Shown here piece after piece: positions 10,956 to 20,818 of a stretch of 64,000 nt of DNA. A program made the position numbers and the translations under genes. Source of the stretch: Rusavskia elegans (taxonomy: Eukaryota > Ascomycota > Lecanoromycetes > Teloschistales > Teloschistaceae); assembly GCA_011316305.1 (NCBI GenBank), contig SAUG01000018.1, positions 124,001 to 188,000 of the forward strand, read 5' to 3'. How positions within the stretch are numbered: the stretch's first letter is position 1; each line of letters begins with the position of its first letter. Below the pieces are notes generated by a model that saw only the letters and a program-made list of their open reading frames with translations, was not told the DNA's origin and searched no databases.

Positions 10956-12386
10956 CTACACATCCACCGTCCTCCCCTCCTCGCTACTCCTCTTCGCTAA
11001 CTCAATAAGCCGTATCACCTCCCTTGCCTCCTCCGCCTTGACCACCACATCCCCCTTCCCCGCAACAGCAGCCGCGAATTGCGTGTAGATGGCTTTGTAT
11101 GTTGTGTCGGCTGTTGGTTGCAATGTTGGGTGGGGTTTGGATGTGAGGATGGAGTTGATGGGGGTTGTGAGGGTTCCTGTTGATTGTAATGATTGTTAAT
11201 TAGTATGAAATAAGCACTTTGAACTACATGTGTGCAGGATGGAGGGTATGTCACCCACCGGAATGATCTTGCGGCTCGATGCCGAAACCGGCGTCGCCGG
11301 GTCGCATGCCGGATGTGAGGTGTGCTTCTTGGGGATCTTCGTGGTACTGTCGAGAGCGAAAGCATCAGCCCAGTCTATTACCCATAGCTCGATGATGCAA
11401 ACCTTCTTATAAGAACCCCCCTCCCCCCTGACCCAAAACCGCAATTGTTCGGCTTCCAGCGATACCACAGCCACTTTGACCGTGGCCATCATGCCATCAG
11501 CATAGTGCATGAGCACCGTACATGAATCGTCATAACCACCGGTATTCTCAGCTCGTTGTGATCCCAAGAATCCGGTGATTTTCTGGGGAAGGCCGAATAG
11601 TTGGACGATTTGATCGATGAGATGGGCGCCGAGGTCGTAGATTGCGCCGCCGCCGGGCTGGGGAAGGGTTTTCCAGGGCTTGGAGTTGGCAAGAGTGGGT
11701 TTGTAGCGGTCGAAGTGGGATTCGATTTCTACGATTCGGCCGAGGGTGTGGGTTTGGAGGAGGGATTGGAGGGTGAGGAAGTCGGTGTCGAAGCGGCGGT
11801 CTGTTCGTTTGATCGAGTTAGTGAGAATGACTGGCGAAAAGAAAGATTATGACAATAGATAGATAAGGGGAGGCAATAGGGACTCACTTTGGTAGACTGT
11901 CAGCAGTTTGTCGTGTTTCTTAGCCAGGGCAATTAGTTCGTCTGCTTCGCGTGATGTGGGTACGAAAGGCTTTTCTACTAGGACTAAAATGCGTGTTAGA
12001 CATCTAGGTTGTGCTTTCTTTGCTGGTAAAGCATTCGATCAACGTGACAATTAGGTTTTCGAATGCCAATCCTGCCCAACAGAGTATCTCAGCAAGTTCG
12101 TACCATGCTTCCCATTCTCCAAAGCCAGCTTCGTCAATTGGAAGTGCGTGGCTGGTGTAGTAGTAATCGCAACAATTTCTACCGAGTCGTCCTTGACCAT
12201 CTCCTCTGTTGCTCTGTAGCTCTTGATGCCTGGATAAGCTTTCAAAGCGTCATTCTCTGGCGTAGGGTGCCGCTGGACAATAGCATAGAGGCTGAGCTCC
12301 GGGGTCACCTCAATCAGAGGGATATGGAAGACTTTGGCAGCGGACCCGTAACCGATTATACCGACGTTGTATGGTTTGGATGCCAT
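10956..12386 (-). CDS. Gfo/Idh/MocA family NAD(P)-dependent oxidoreductase
   Basis: Five exons (12386-12104, 11983-11888, 11800-11403, 11346-11259, 11176-10956) join in frame to 361 residues. The N-terminal Rossmann fold carries the nucleotide loop VGIIGYGSAAKVFHIPLI, then TTTPATH and the family's EKP motif (VLVEKPFVPT), whose Lys is catalytic. NRRFDTDF, the PGGGAIYDLGAHLID block with the typical Asp/His pair, and a C-terminal alpha/beta domain complete the fold. These enzymes oxidise or reduce sugars, inositols and related carbonyls. The start matches the short MASKPYNVGI leader. It lies 0.54 kb beyond the O-methyltransferase on the same strand and could be a tailoring enzyme of the mycosporine cluster or an unrelated neighbour. 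Substrate unknown. Confidence 0.9.
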
Positions 12387-12929
12387 CCTTGGCCGTCGAT
12401 AGATCAATGAGTACCTTAGGGAAAGCTCAAGACGTGCAGGTCAACCTGGATCACTGCTTCTTGAGGTAGGAAGCGCAGAGGCCTCCGTGATCGTGAATCT
12501 TGACATGGATAGGTTGTTTCGAATCAATCGAGCAATCGATCAAGTCTATGTCGTGACCTCGAAGCATCCAGGGCGACTTCCCCGCAGGTCCGTCGATCTG
12601 GGCTGCTACGGTGGCCTGTTGCGGCAGATGGTGCAGTCCCCAACGACACCTGACCATCCAGTCACGCCTCTCTAAGGACAAAGCTGAGCATTATCGCTTT
12701 GGATGCCATCAAGTTCACTCACATGGTCGTGCAGGCTCTCGCGTGCAGGCTCTCGTTAAACAGGTTTGATTATCATCTGACTCTGCTGCCTAGCTGTCAC
12801 CCAACTCCGTGAGCTATGCACCTTACCTGGCATCGCGCTTGTAACCTCGCTAATGCTTTTCTGCTCCTCAACCATCCTGTTATCAGCGTACGTGTTCGGC
12901 CTTGCAGACGACAATGGGCTTGTCGTCTG
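12387..12929. other. Intergenic, O-methyltransferase 3' flank to oxidoreductase promoter
   Basis: No gene supported. It holds a perfect 14-bp tandem duplication (CGTGCAGGCTCTCG twice, 12728-12755) and most of the perfect stem-loop described separately at 12904-12930. Confidence 0.4.
12728..12755. repeat. 14-bp perfect tandem duplication
   Basis: CGTGCAGGCTCTCG occurs twice head to tail without mismatch, between the oxidoreductase and the O-methyltransferase. No function is evident. Confidence 0.85.
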
Positions 12930-12930
12930 C
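12904..12930 (-). promoter_or_regulatory. Perfect stem-loop at the O-methyltransferase stop codon
   Basis: Arms GCAGACGACAA (12904-12914) and TTGTCGTCTGC (12920-12930) are perfect inverted repeats around a 5-nt loop. On the minus strand the hairpin starts with the last base of the TAG stop (12932-12930) and forms the beginning of the 3' UTR. It could affect termination, mRNA stability or 3' processing; the function is inferred only from structure and position. Confidence 0.6.
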
Positions 12931-13941
12931 TACTCAGCCAGCCCAATACACCTAGTGATTTCAACACCGTCCTGGCTCTATGTCAGCTTGCTCGAGCTCG
13001 TGATTTGGGATGCCTTTCACGTACGGGCTCTCCTGTTGGCTCGTAGCTATTGACAAGCTTGCTCTCATACACGAGGTTTGGGTTGCCCTTGAGTTCTGTG
13101 TTGATCTTCTCCTCTCCCTCCCTCTCCTTGTACATGTCCGCATTTCTTCCAAATTCAGACTTTACATCCATGCCGTTCGACATGTCCGTACTCGCCGCTT
13201 TTCTTTTCTTATCAACACTGCTTCGCACGTACTCGAGATACGGAGGATTTCCTGGTTTGATAACGTTATCGGCGGCCAAAACGGTACCCGGAGTGACGAG
13301 GTTGAGATGTTCGCACAGCTTGAGGTCGGATGTATATGCGGGCTTATAATGGTCCAGAAACATCAGGTCAATATGCTCGAGACTACCTTGGGAATGGAGA
13401 CGCTTGATCGAGTCCGCACTTGAACCAATGACAACTTTGACGATATCACTCAGACCTGCGAGGTCGGCCAGCGATGCGATGACAGCCCCAAACTCTGGAT
13501 TACGTTCCAGACTGAAGTATCTTTTACCTCCAGCCTTTCGAACGGCATCGCCAAATAGCAGAGCAGAGTATCCGATGTATCCACCCAGCTCAACCATTAC
13601 CTGTGGCTTTACTTCGGCAACCAGGTCGGCAACAATCTTGCCTTTGTCGGCCCCAACGTTCATGAGATACTTCTTCGTCCGGCCATACTCATCGATAGCC
13701 TTCAGCACGTTCTCGGGGGAGCCCCGGATTTCCTCTATCGAAGGGTGGCCGTAAACGAAATGGAGGAGCTCAATTTCCCGTCCGTCGTCAAACTACAGGC
13801 TATCATTAGTGATCCTAGTTATGACAGTCCAAGGTACGATCATACAAAAGCTTTTCCTTTTTCTTCTTGTGGAACGTACGCTTTCGTTTGATCGAAAGCG
13901 GCGTGCTTGACACTGTGCAGCGTCGAGGCTGGCATCTCCAT
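12930..13941 (-). CDS. SAM-dependent O-methyltransferase, mycosporine (MysB) type
   Basis: Three exons (13941-13846, 13792-13025, 12971-12930) give 301 residues; the last acceptor could lie 6 nt earlier, adding two residues. It has the catechol-O-methyltransferase-like fold: SAM motif VELGGYIGYSALLFGD (about 99-114), acidic SLERNPEFG (about 126-134), Mg-binding Asp179 in FLDHYK and Asp207/Asn208 in LAADNV. The blocks EYGRTKKYLMNVG and NPPYLEYVRSS resemble the cyanobacterial enzyme (Ava_3857) that methylates demethyl-4-deoxygadusol to 4-deoxygadusol. It is divergent from the sugar phosphate cyclase across 1.16 kb, and the ATP-grasp gene follows that cyclase, which supports a shared mycosporine pathway. 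General catechol methylation is the alternative. Confidence 0.88.
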
Positions 13942-15102
13942 TCTTTCCTTAGGGAATGTTTGCTCTAAGCCGGCTGCGTGTTGGAATGAGTGTTTGCATT
14001 GCCTTCGGCAACCATCTCACCCACGTTTTCGATTGCTTGGGCCTTCCCAGTCATACGTCGTCATCGCCGAGTTCGCTGGCATACGATTTTTGTTTAGTGG
14101 GGGTGGGAATCTTGCTCGGCGCCCCTCCTCTAACCCAGTCAGGCTTAAAGTGATCCCATGGTTGAACGTCAATATCAACGTCGCTTTCTACAGCCTATGA
14201 GCTTTGCAGTCCACTCAACATCCGCTGATGCGCTTCCGGCAGACTACGTATGCCGTGTTGAGGTCATCACCATCGTGGGGCTCAACATCGAAATTTCTCA
14301 ACTGTGGGTGGAAGAGCGGCGGCAATTGCCAGTGGCAGATCCTTCAGCTGCAGCCATGTCATTGGAGCCACAGTGCCACTGCAAGAGTCGATCCTGTACC
14401 ATGGACAGCCTAATGTGCTCTGACCCACGCAGAAGGTTCGTTTAAGATGAACTCTATCTACCCGAGATCTGACACCAGCTTGTTGGACCCACCTCTTCCT
14501 ACGTCTGGGGTGCAGAAAATGCAGGATCCTGGATGGATGATGATGTCAGCACAAGAATTTCAGAAAATCGCTGCATGCAGGGAAGGTTGAAGCAGAGTCG
14601 ATCCAAGATCGATCTTGTTGTTCCTCGGAGGTCGTACCGCATGCCAGGGCTGATTGGAACCGATGCCCCGGTTCCTGTGCATCACCACTATCTCGATTTC
14701 ATTGGCTTTGCAAGCTGTGCGTCGGCCAACAGCGCACTAAGTCTCATTCTAGTCACAGATCTCAGGTCGCAATACCTAGTCCCAAGCCTTTACCCGCGCC
14801 GCCTTCAAGCTAGAGTGGCTCGAGTGGATTGATATGCCTCAAGCACACAGTTTTACACCATATTGTTGCCGGGGTGAAACCCTTACTTGTTGGATTGACG
14901 TTATCGATTCTGGCCAAGCCGCCTATCGAGATGTTGTCACTACATCATCTTCGATGCAGTCGCTTTACTGGTCTTTGCCAGTCAAACACTACTAAATCCC
15001 TCAGAATCCACTCTTTCCCTATCCTAATCTAATTGTTGTTCTGAACCGTCGAACATTCCATTTTTTCAATTCAACCGTGTCCTTTCAAAATCTGACTTCA
15101 AC
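13942..15102. promoter_or_regulatory. Divergent promoter between O-methyltransferase and cyclase
   Basis: A 1161-bp region between divergent starts of two presumed pathway genes. No coding exon is convincing; several short plus-strand frames (13907-14832) lack motifs and splice partners. The last 80 bp before the cyclase ATG are pyrimidine-rich, as in many fungal 5' leaders. Co-regulation, for example by light, is an inference. Confidence 0.5.
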
Positions 15103-16791
15103 ATGTCTGATCTCACGGCTTCCGTTCTTGAGACAAAGAACGGCTTCCATGTCGACGGGTACGAGAAGATCTCGTACGATTTCACCTTTCTTGATGGTGT
15201 TTTCGATACGAAGAATCGCCAGCTAGCAGAATGCTACCACAAGTGGGGTCGTGTCCTCGCGGTCACTGACATGAACGTGTTCAACATGTACGGGAAGCAA
15301 ATCGAAAAGTACTTCGAACACTACAACCTTGAGCTCAAGGTTCACAAGACCAAGATTGGAGAGAAAGCCAAGACGATTCCGACGTTCTTGAGTATCGTCG
15401 ACTCCATGACAGAATTTGGCATCTATCGAAAGGTACTCGCAATACTTTCGTTTCGTTGCCAGACTTCTTGGGTGACAACGGTATTCACTGACGTGTACAG
15501 GAGCCCGTATTGGTTGTCGGTGGGGGCCTCGTCACTGATGTCGCTGGGTAAAAGCATTCTTGCCAGAGATGATATCAAGGCACTCTCCCATCAATCTCCT
15601 AAGGGTTCTTCATACGTCGAAGTCACGTGCTGACTGATCGTCTGTGCAGATTCGCCTGTGCCGCATACCGCAGAAACACCAATTTCATCCGAGTGCCCAC
15701 CACCGTGATTGGCCTGATAGACGCATCGGTGTCCATCAAGGTTGCCGTCAACTATGGCAACTACAAGAACCGCTTGGGTGCTTATCATGCACCGATGCAC
15801 ACTTTCCTTGATTTCACCTTCCTCCGCACATTGCCCAAGGCTCAGATCCGAAATGGGTTTGCCGAATTGATCAAGATCTCATCTTGCTCGCACCTCGCAA
15901 CCTTCGATCTTTTGGACAAATATTGCGAGAAACTGATCGACACCGGATTCGGCCGCGCGGACGGCGCTTCGGATGAGGTTCGCGATGCAGCGGACAAGAT
16001 CAATCGAGAAGGCATCCACGAGATGCTCAAGCTCGAGACGCCTAATCTTCACGAAATCGGCCTGGACCGGGTGATAGCATATGGTCACACGTTCGTCATA
16101 TAAGGCCTTGTCAATGAATCAGGGATGCTAAACATTTCTCAGATGGTCACCTCTGCACGAGCTTGTTCCTGAAACACCTCTCCGCCACGGTCACGCTATT
16201 TCCATCGACATGGCATACTCGGCCACCCTGGCCAACTGCAGAAAGCTCCTCAGCGATGAAGAGCACCGACGCATATTGAACTTGTTCTCCCGCGCCGGCC
16301 TATCAATGGACCACCATCAATTCGATGAAGAGATCCTCGACAAAGGTACAGCAGCTATCCTCAAGACCAGAGACGGCAAGCTTCGCGCTGCGGTCCCGAA
16401 CCCGCTGGGATCATGCACTTTCCTCAACGACGTCGATCATGCAGAGCTCACTGCGGCTTTACGGAGGCACAAGAAAATCATGAAGCAATACCCTCGCAAC
16501 GGTGAAGGGCTCGAAGCCTTTGTCGATGCAAGCGACACAGGATACACTGATAACAACCAGTCAGAGGTCGAAGCGCTTGAGGCTGCGGCCGAGGAGGCGG
16601 GCAATCTGAATGGCTCGATGGACGGCAGTACCGTTGTTCATGGTGGTCATGTCATTAAAGGCCATGCCAACGGGGTCAACGGTCATGCTAACGGATTGAA
16701 CGGTCACCTTATCGAGGAGAAGCTGGCCAACGGCTCGGCCAAAGGTCTGACTAACGGAGTCAATGGCTTCACCAATGTTGCCAAAGCATAA
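15103..16791 (+). CDS. Sugar phosphate cyclase, demethyl-4-deoxygadusol synthase type
   Basis: Four exons (15103-15432, 15501-15547, 15650-16090, 16143-16791) encode 488 residues of the dehydroquinate-synthase fold. The NAD loop is [12 protein letters not shown] (from about 116, spanning two splice sites). Zn ligands are Glu198 in GFAELIK, His272 in YGHTWSP and His288 in RHGHAIS, with the same 16-residue spacing between the two His as in fungal DHQ synthase. The family includes DDGS (from sedoheptulose 7-phosphate, first step to mycosporines) and EEVS; the divergent O-methyltransferase and downstream ATP-grasp favour DDGS. Exon 2 is only 47 nt. The last ~70 residues are an unusual tail with [16 protein letters not shown] repeats after an acidic stretch, outside the catalytic fold. 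Confidence 0.92.
16655..16720 (+). repeat. In-frame NGH/ANG repeat in the cyclase tail
   Basis: Direct repeats coding [14 protein letters not shown] and GH lie within the last exon of the cyclase. The units are near-identical in protein but vary at third bases, so the repeat is kept in frame rather than freshly slipped. Confidence 0.6.
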
Positions 16792-17247
16792 GCGGTAATG
16801 CTTGAGTGGGAATCATGGATGGAGGTGTGCAATAGACTTGAGGCGTAGGAAGATAGATAAGAACAGCTGTGATGTAAAAGTCGTCGTTTTCCTTCAAATC
16901 CGAGATAGAACTTCGTCGCAATGAAAAAGCTAAGAAGGCTTGTTGTATGCCATTGATGTCTTCGTACCTAACCTACCTTACTGAAACCAGACATAATGTC
17001 CGCCAAAAGATCCATCATATTAACATGTTCAGATGAAGCAAGCTATGTATCAGATGAATTGGTGATGACGTAGCCACATGAGCAGCTTTACCTTGTAAAT
17101 TTCTACAGCTTGTTCACTCCGATACTGCGTCATAATATGTTGAGGCTTCATCCACGTGCCCAGGGACAGATCCGTCTTCAATAATTCGATGGAGCAGCCT
17201 TTTCGAGCATCCATCGCATCGAGATCTGCAAAGAACCTCGCTTCGCC
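16792..17247. other. Intergenic, cyclase to ATP-grasp ligase
   Basis: 3' flank of the cyclase and promoter of the ATP-grasp gene (456 bp, same strand). No further feature seen. Confidence 0.4.
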
Positions 17248-18753
17248 ATGCTGAACGGAACTTCCCCCTGGCATCTCCACCTTGCTCAAAACGTTGCTTT
17301 GATCCTCACAAGCGTCCTCTTCCTCCCAATCACAACATTCATCCTCGTTTCCAGCTATGTGATCAGCTTCTTAATTCCTCAGGATGCCCCACGCAAACGG
17401 AGACGACTACGGGCCTCTCGGACCTTCGTTCCACAGACCATTCTCATCACTGGTGTCGGCATGAGCAAAGGCCTTGTTTTGGCACGACTGTTCTACGAAG
17501 CCGGTCATGATGTCATTGGCGCAGACTTTGAGCCTCATGGAGTGCAAGCATGCGGTAGATACTCGAGGAGCCTGAGGAGGTTCTTCAGATTACCCAAGCC
17601 CACGGCAGACGACGGTTCAGCATACTACATCAACGCCCTGCTACGGGTTGTCAAGCAAGAGCGGGTGGATCTATGGGTCAGCTGCTCCGGAGTCGCATCA
17701 GCAGTGGAAGATGGACAGGCCAAAGAAGTGATCGAACGGCGCAGTAGCTGTCGGGCCATCCAATTCGACGTCGCCACTACTAGCGCGCTCCACGAGAAAG
17801 ACACCTTCACGCAAGAGACCGAACGTCTTGGGCTGCCCGTACCGGAGACGCACAATGTGACGAGTCGAGATGCGGTTCACAAGGTCCTCCACAAGAGCCC
17901 GAAGAGGAACAGCTACATCATGAAGAGCGTGGGCGTTGACGACGCCGTGAGAGGCGACATGACGCTCCTGCCCCGACGAACCGTCAGTGAAACATACAAT
18001 CACGTGGCGCAGATAGCGATATCCGATCAGAAGCCTTGGGTCCTCCAACAATTCATCAAGGGCAAGGAATATTGCACGCACGCGCTGGTCATCGAAGGAA
18101 AAGTCAAGATGTTCGTGTCATGCCCAAGTGCAGAGCTTTTGATGCATTACGATGCCCTCCCATCGGATTCGGCGCTCAGTCGGGCGATGCTTGCCTTCAC
18201 GATGGAATTTGTGGCCAGGACTGGAAAGCGTATGACTGGACACCTTTCGTTCGATTTCCTCGTGGACGAGAAAGCCAACGAGAAGGGAGCCGAGCTCCTG
18301 CTCAAATCTATCGAATGCAATCCTCGTGCTCACACCGCCGTCACTCTCTTCTCTGGACAGGGGGCGGAAGTCAGCAAGTGTTACCTCAGCTTACTAGAGT
18401 CCAACATGGCGAACGGCGATGGGCACCTAGCAGACTCGGTTGAAGCGGAAATAGTGGTACCGAAGCAGCCAGCCAAGTACTACTGGGTTGGACATGATCT
18501 GGTCACGCTCGTGCTCCTACCTCTTTTACACCTTCTCCAAGGTCGCATTGGGGTCAAGGATTGGATACGGGGATGTTCCGAGTTCATGGCCCATGTTCTT
18601 TTTTGGCAAGACGGAACATTCGAAGTGTGGGATCCGTTACCATGGTGGTGGCTATATCACGTCTATTGGCCCGGGCAGTTCTTGGTTTCTATCTTACAAT
18701 GGCGGAAATGGAGTAGGGTTAATGTGAGTACGACAAAGATATTTGGATGTTGA
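17248..18753 (+). CDS. Membrane-anchored ATP-grasp ligase, mycosporine (MysC) type
   Basis: A single exon of 501 residues. A hydrophobic segment at about 14-44 predicts an N-terminal membrane anchor. Then come a Rossmann-like preATP-grasp part (ILITGVGMSKGLVLARLFYEAG, 65-86), ATP-binding Lys around YIMKSVGVDDAVRGD (223-237), the hinge WVLQQFIKGKEY (264-275) and the Mg-binding SIECNPRAH with Glu356 and Asn358. The C-terminus is Trp-rich (WDPLPWWWLYHVYWPG). In cyanobacteria the corresponding enzyme (Ava_3856) joins an amino acid to 4-deoxygadusol to give mycosporine-glycine; in fungi the partner may be Ser, Gln or Glu derivatives. Context with the cyclase and methyltransferase is the main support for this substrate. 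Confidence 0.88.
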   Translation: MLNGTSPWHLHLAQNVALILTSVLFLPITTFILVSSYVISFLIPQDAPRKRRRLRASRTFVPQTILITGVGMSKGLVLARLFYEAGHDVIGADFEPHGVQACGRYSRSLRRFFRLPKPTADDGSAYYINALLRVVKQERVDLWVSCSGVASAVEDGQAKEVIERRSSCRAIQFDVATTSALHEKDTFTQETERLGLPVPETHNVTSRDAVHKVLHKSPKRNSYIMKSVGVDDAVRGDMTLLPRRTVSETYNHVAQIAISDQKPWVLQQFIKGKEYCTHALVIEGKVKMFVSCPSAELLMHYDALPSDSALSRAMLAFTMEFVARTGKRMTGHLSFDFLVDEKANEKGAELLLKSIECNPRAHTAVTLFSGQGAEVSKCYLSLLESNMANGDGHLADSVEAEIVVPKQPAKYYWVGHDLVTLVLLPLLHLLQGRIGVKDWIRGCSEFMAHVLFWQDGTFEVWDPLPWWWLYHVYWPGQFLVSILQWRKWSRVNVSTTKIFGC

Positions 18754-19741
18754 TAGGTATGATTATGGTTGGATGAAAACAATTACCAACAATACATGAT
18801 CCATTGGGAAATCAATATCTTAGCTCACATTAATACAAGTGTCTTGGGTACCTTTAAGGTACCTTATGCTTTGACCGATTCGATATCAGAAACATACTAA
18901 ATACTCCAATTTGGCCACCTTTACAATACACAACCTTTGCAACACGCTAAAAACGGCCCGAAATTTAGCTAAGCTTAGTATACCCTATTAGAATATAAAA
19001 GCTTAAAAAGCTCTATTGGCATAGGAAGAAGCCTTAAATATAATAAAACGTTTACTTAAATTAGCAATATAGTAAGAGGTAATAATTTTTTCAAATTTAG
19101 GGGTAAGATCTTTCTGAGATCGTAGATATATAGAGGATTCAGCTAAATCCGTTAAGTCCGTACTGCAAAGGTAGGTGTGTTGCCAAGGTGGCCAAATTGG
19201 AGTAATGCGGAAGAGGTTTGTCCGGGTGCCGTGAATTCCCAGAGGTACCTTATGCAGAAGCCGTTTCGCTCTAAACAGTGATACGCGTGCTAGAGACCCG
19301 ACATGGCGGAATTCAGCGGAACGCTGAGCTTATGACCAATCATACTACACCAGCAGCTTTTCTCTTTACCGCTAAATCAAAGTGGCACATACCAGCTCAG
19401 TGTAACGCGGAGATCGGGCTTGACTCAACCTCGCGCGTCGCTCCTGCACTGGTCAAAGAAGCCGAGCTGCAACATGAGCGTCATGACAGGCAGCGTCTAT
19501 TATGTACACTCGCCATGGTTGCTTCTTTCGCTTTTGTATTCGTCCGTGTGGCTCTACGCCAAAGCTTCGGAGGCATTTCTAAGAGCGAGACAAAGCCACC
19601 GTCCCGTGCCTGTTTGCCTACCACAAGAATGATATAATAACGTCTCCGTCTTTGCACCTGTCGACCTGTACAGTTCAGATAGTTCCCCAAGGACGATCAG
19701 TCTATTCAGCTACCGCCTAATACTCATCCCTCGACCTTCCA
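18754..19741. other. Gene-free stretch containing a MITE
   Basis: Nearly 1 kb without a supported gene. It holds the inverted-repeat element at 18904-19202. Downstream frames (19278-19637) have no motif. The 13-mer AGGTACCTTATGC occurs at both 18857-18869 and 19243-19255, bracketing the element. Confidence 0.55.
18904..19202. mobile_element. MITE with TA target duplication (Tc1/mariner type)
   Basis: A 299-bp AT-rich element. The first 18 bp (CTCCAATTTGGCCACCTT) are exactly the inverse of the last 18, and imperfect inverted homology continues to about 40 bp on each side (ending CCTTTGCA). The dinucleotide TA flanks both ends (18902-18903 and 19203-19204). There is no open frame of note inside, so it would depend on a transposase elsewhere. 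TA duplication points to the Tc1/mariner/pogo superfamily. Confidence 0.8.
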
Positions 19742-20818
19742 ATGGACTTCATATATCCCAGACAGGTATGACCACCAACTCTCAAGATGCGCAAACACAC
19801 AGTCCATGGCTAACTTCCACTTCAGCAGCAGATGCCCCAACATGCTCCGTACCCTCCTAAGACCGCCGGCCTGGGCGGCATACCCACTGTGCATACCGAC
19901 GTCCCCGTCACTGCTATATTCCTCCTCCTCTTCATCTGTGCTGCCGTCGCCCACATGACGATATTCCAGCTCAATATGAGGCGAGGCCACAAGTTCATCA
20001 TGTCCGGGATGATGTTCGGCTTCTGCATGGCCCGGATAACCACTTGCATCATGCGCATCGTATGGGCCACTCGACCTCGCAACATCCAAATCGCCATCGC
20101 CGCCCAAATCTTCGTGGCCGCTGGTGTCGTATTACTCTTCGTCATCAATCTGATCTTCGCCCAACGCATCATCCGCGCCGCCCACCCGAACAGCGGATGG
20201 CATCCGGTCTTCAAGCATTCCTTCACGGCCATCTACGTGCTCATCGTCATCGCGCTCGTCATGGTCATCATAACGAATGTGCAGAACTTCTACACCTTGA
20301 ATGCCAACACTAAACGAATCGACCGCGCCGTCATCCTGGCTGTGGGGACATTCTACACCATCATCAGCATTCTACCGTTCCCCCTGGTCATTGGTGGGCT
20401 TCTCGTTCCTCGCAAGACTCGGGTCGAGAAGTTCGGCAGCGGCCGGTTCAGGACCAAGATCGCTGTCCTTCTTACAGCGTCGTTCCTCCTCTCTCTGGGG
20501 GCGGCGTTCCGTGTGGGCACGAGTTTCAAGACGCCAAGACCGATCGATAACCCCCCGACGTACTACAACAAAGGTTGCTTCTACTTCTTCAACCTGACCG
20601 TCGAGGTCCTGGTCGTCTTCCTGTATGTGGTCGTCCGAGTGGATCGGAGGTTTTACGTCCCGGACGGGAGTAAAGGACCCGGAGATTACTCAAGAAGGAA
20701 TTTATCGGATGAGAAGGAAGGGAATGTTGTGACGAGGATCAACACCGAAGAGGAGGTCTTCGATGACGCGCCGGCGCCTGAGTCGGCGGAGAACTTGAAT
20801 GGTGATCAGAGGGTGTAG
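19742..20818 (+). CDS. Multi-pass membrane protein of unknown function (DUF3112-like)
   Basis: Two exons, 19742-19765 and 19826-20818, give 338 residues: a 24-nt first exon (MDFIYPRQ) joined in phase 0 by a 60-nt intron. About seven hydrophobic helices run from about residue 35 to 280, for instance AIFLLLFICAAVAHMTIF and AIYVLIVIALVMVIIT. The loop motifs MRRGHKFIMSGMMFGFCMARI and YYNKGCFYFFNL resemble a fungal-only seven-helix family often labelled DUF3112. The tail is hydrophilic and acidic. No enzymatic residues are evident. A receptor-like role is possible but not shown. Confidence 0.75.

Noticed and set aside
13907..14832. Several short plus-strand frames
   Set aside because: No motif, no splice partner; they lie in the divergent promoter of the mycosporine genes.
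19278..19637. 119-codon plus-strand frame
   Set aside because: No family resemblance; lies beside the MITE in non-coding sequence.
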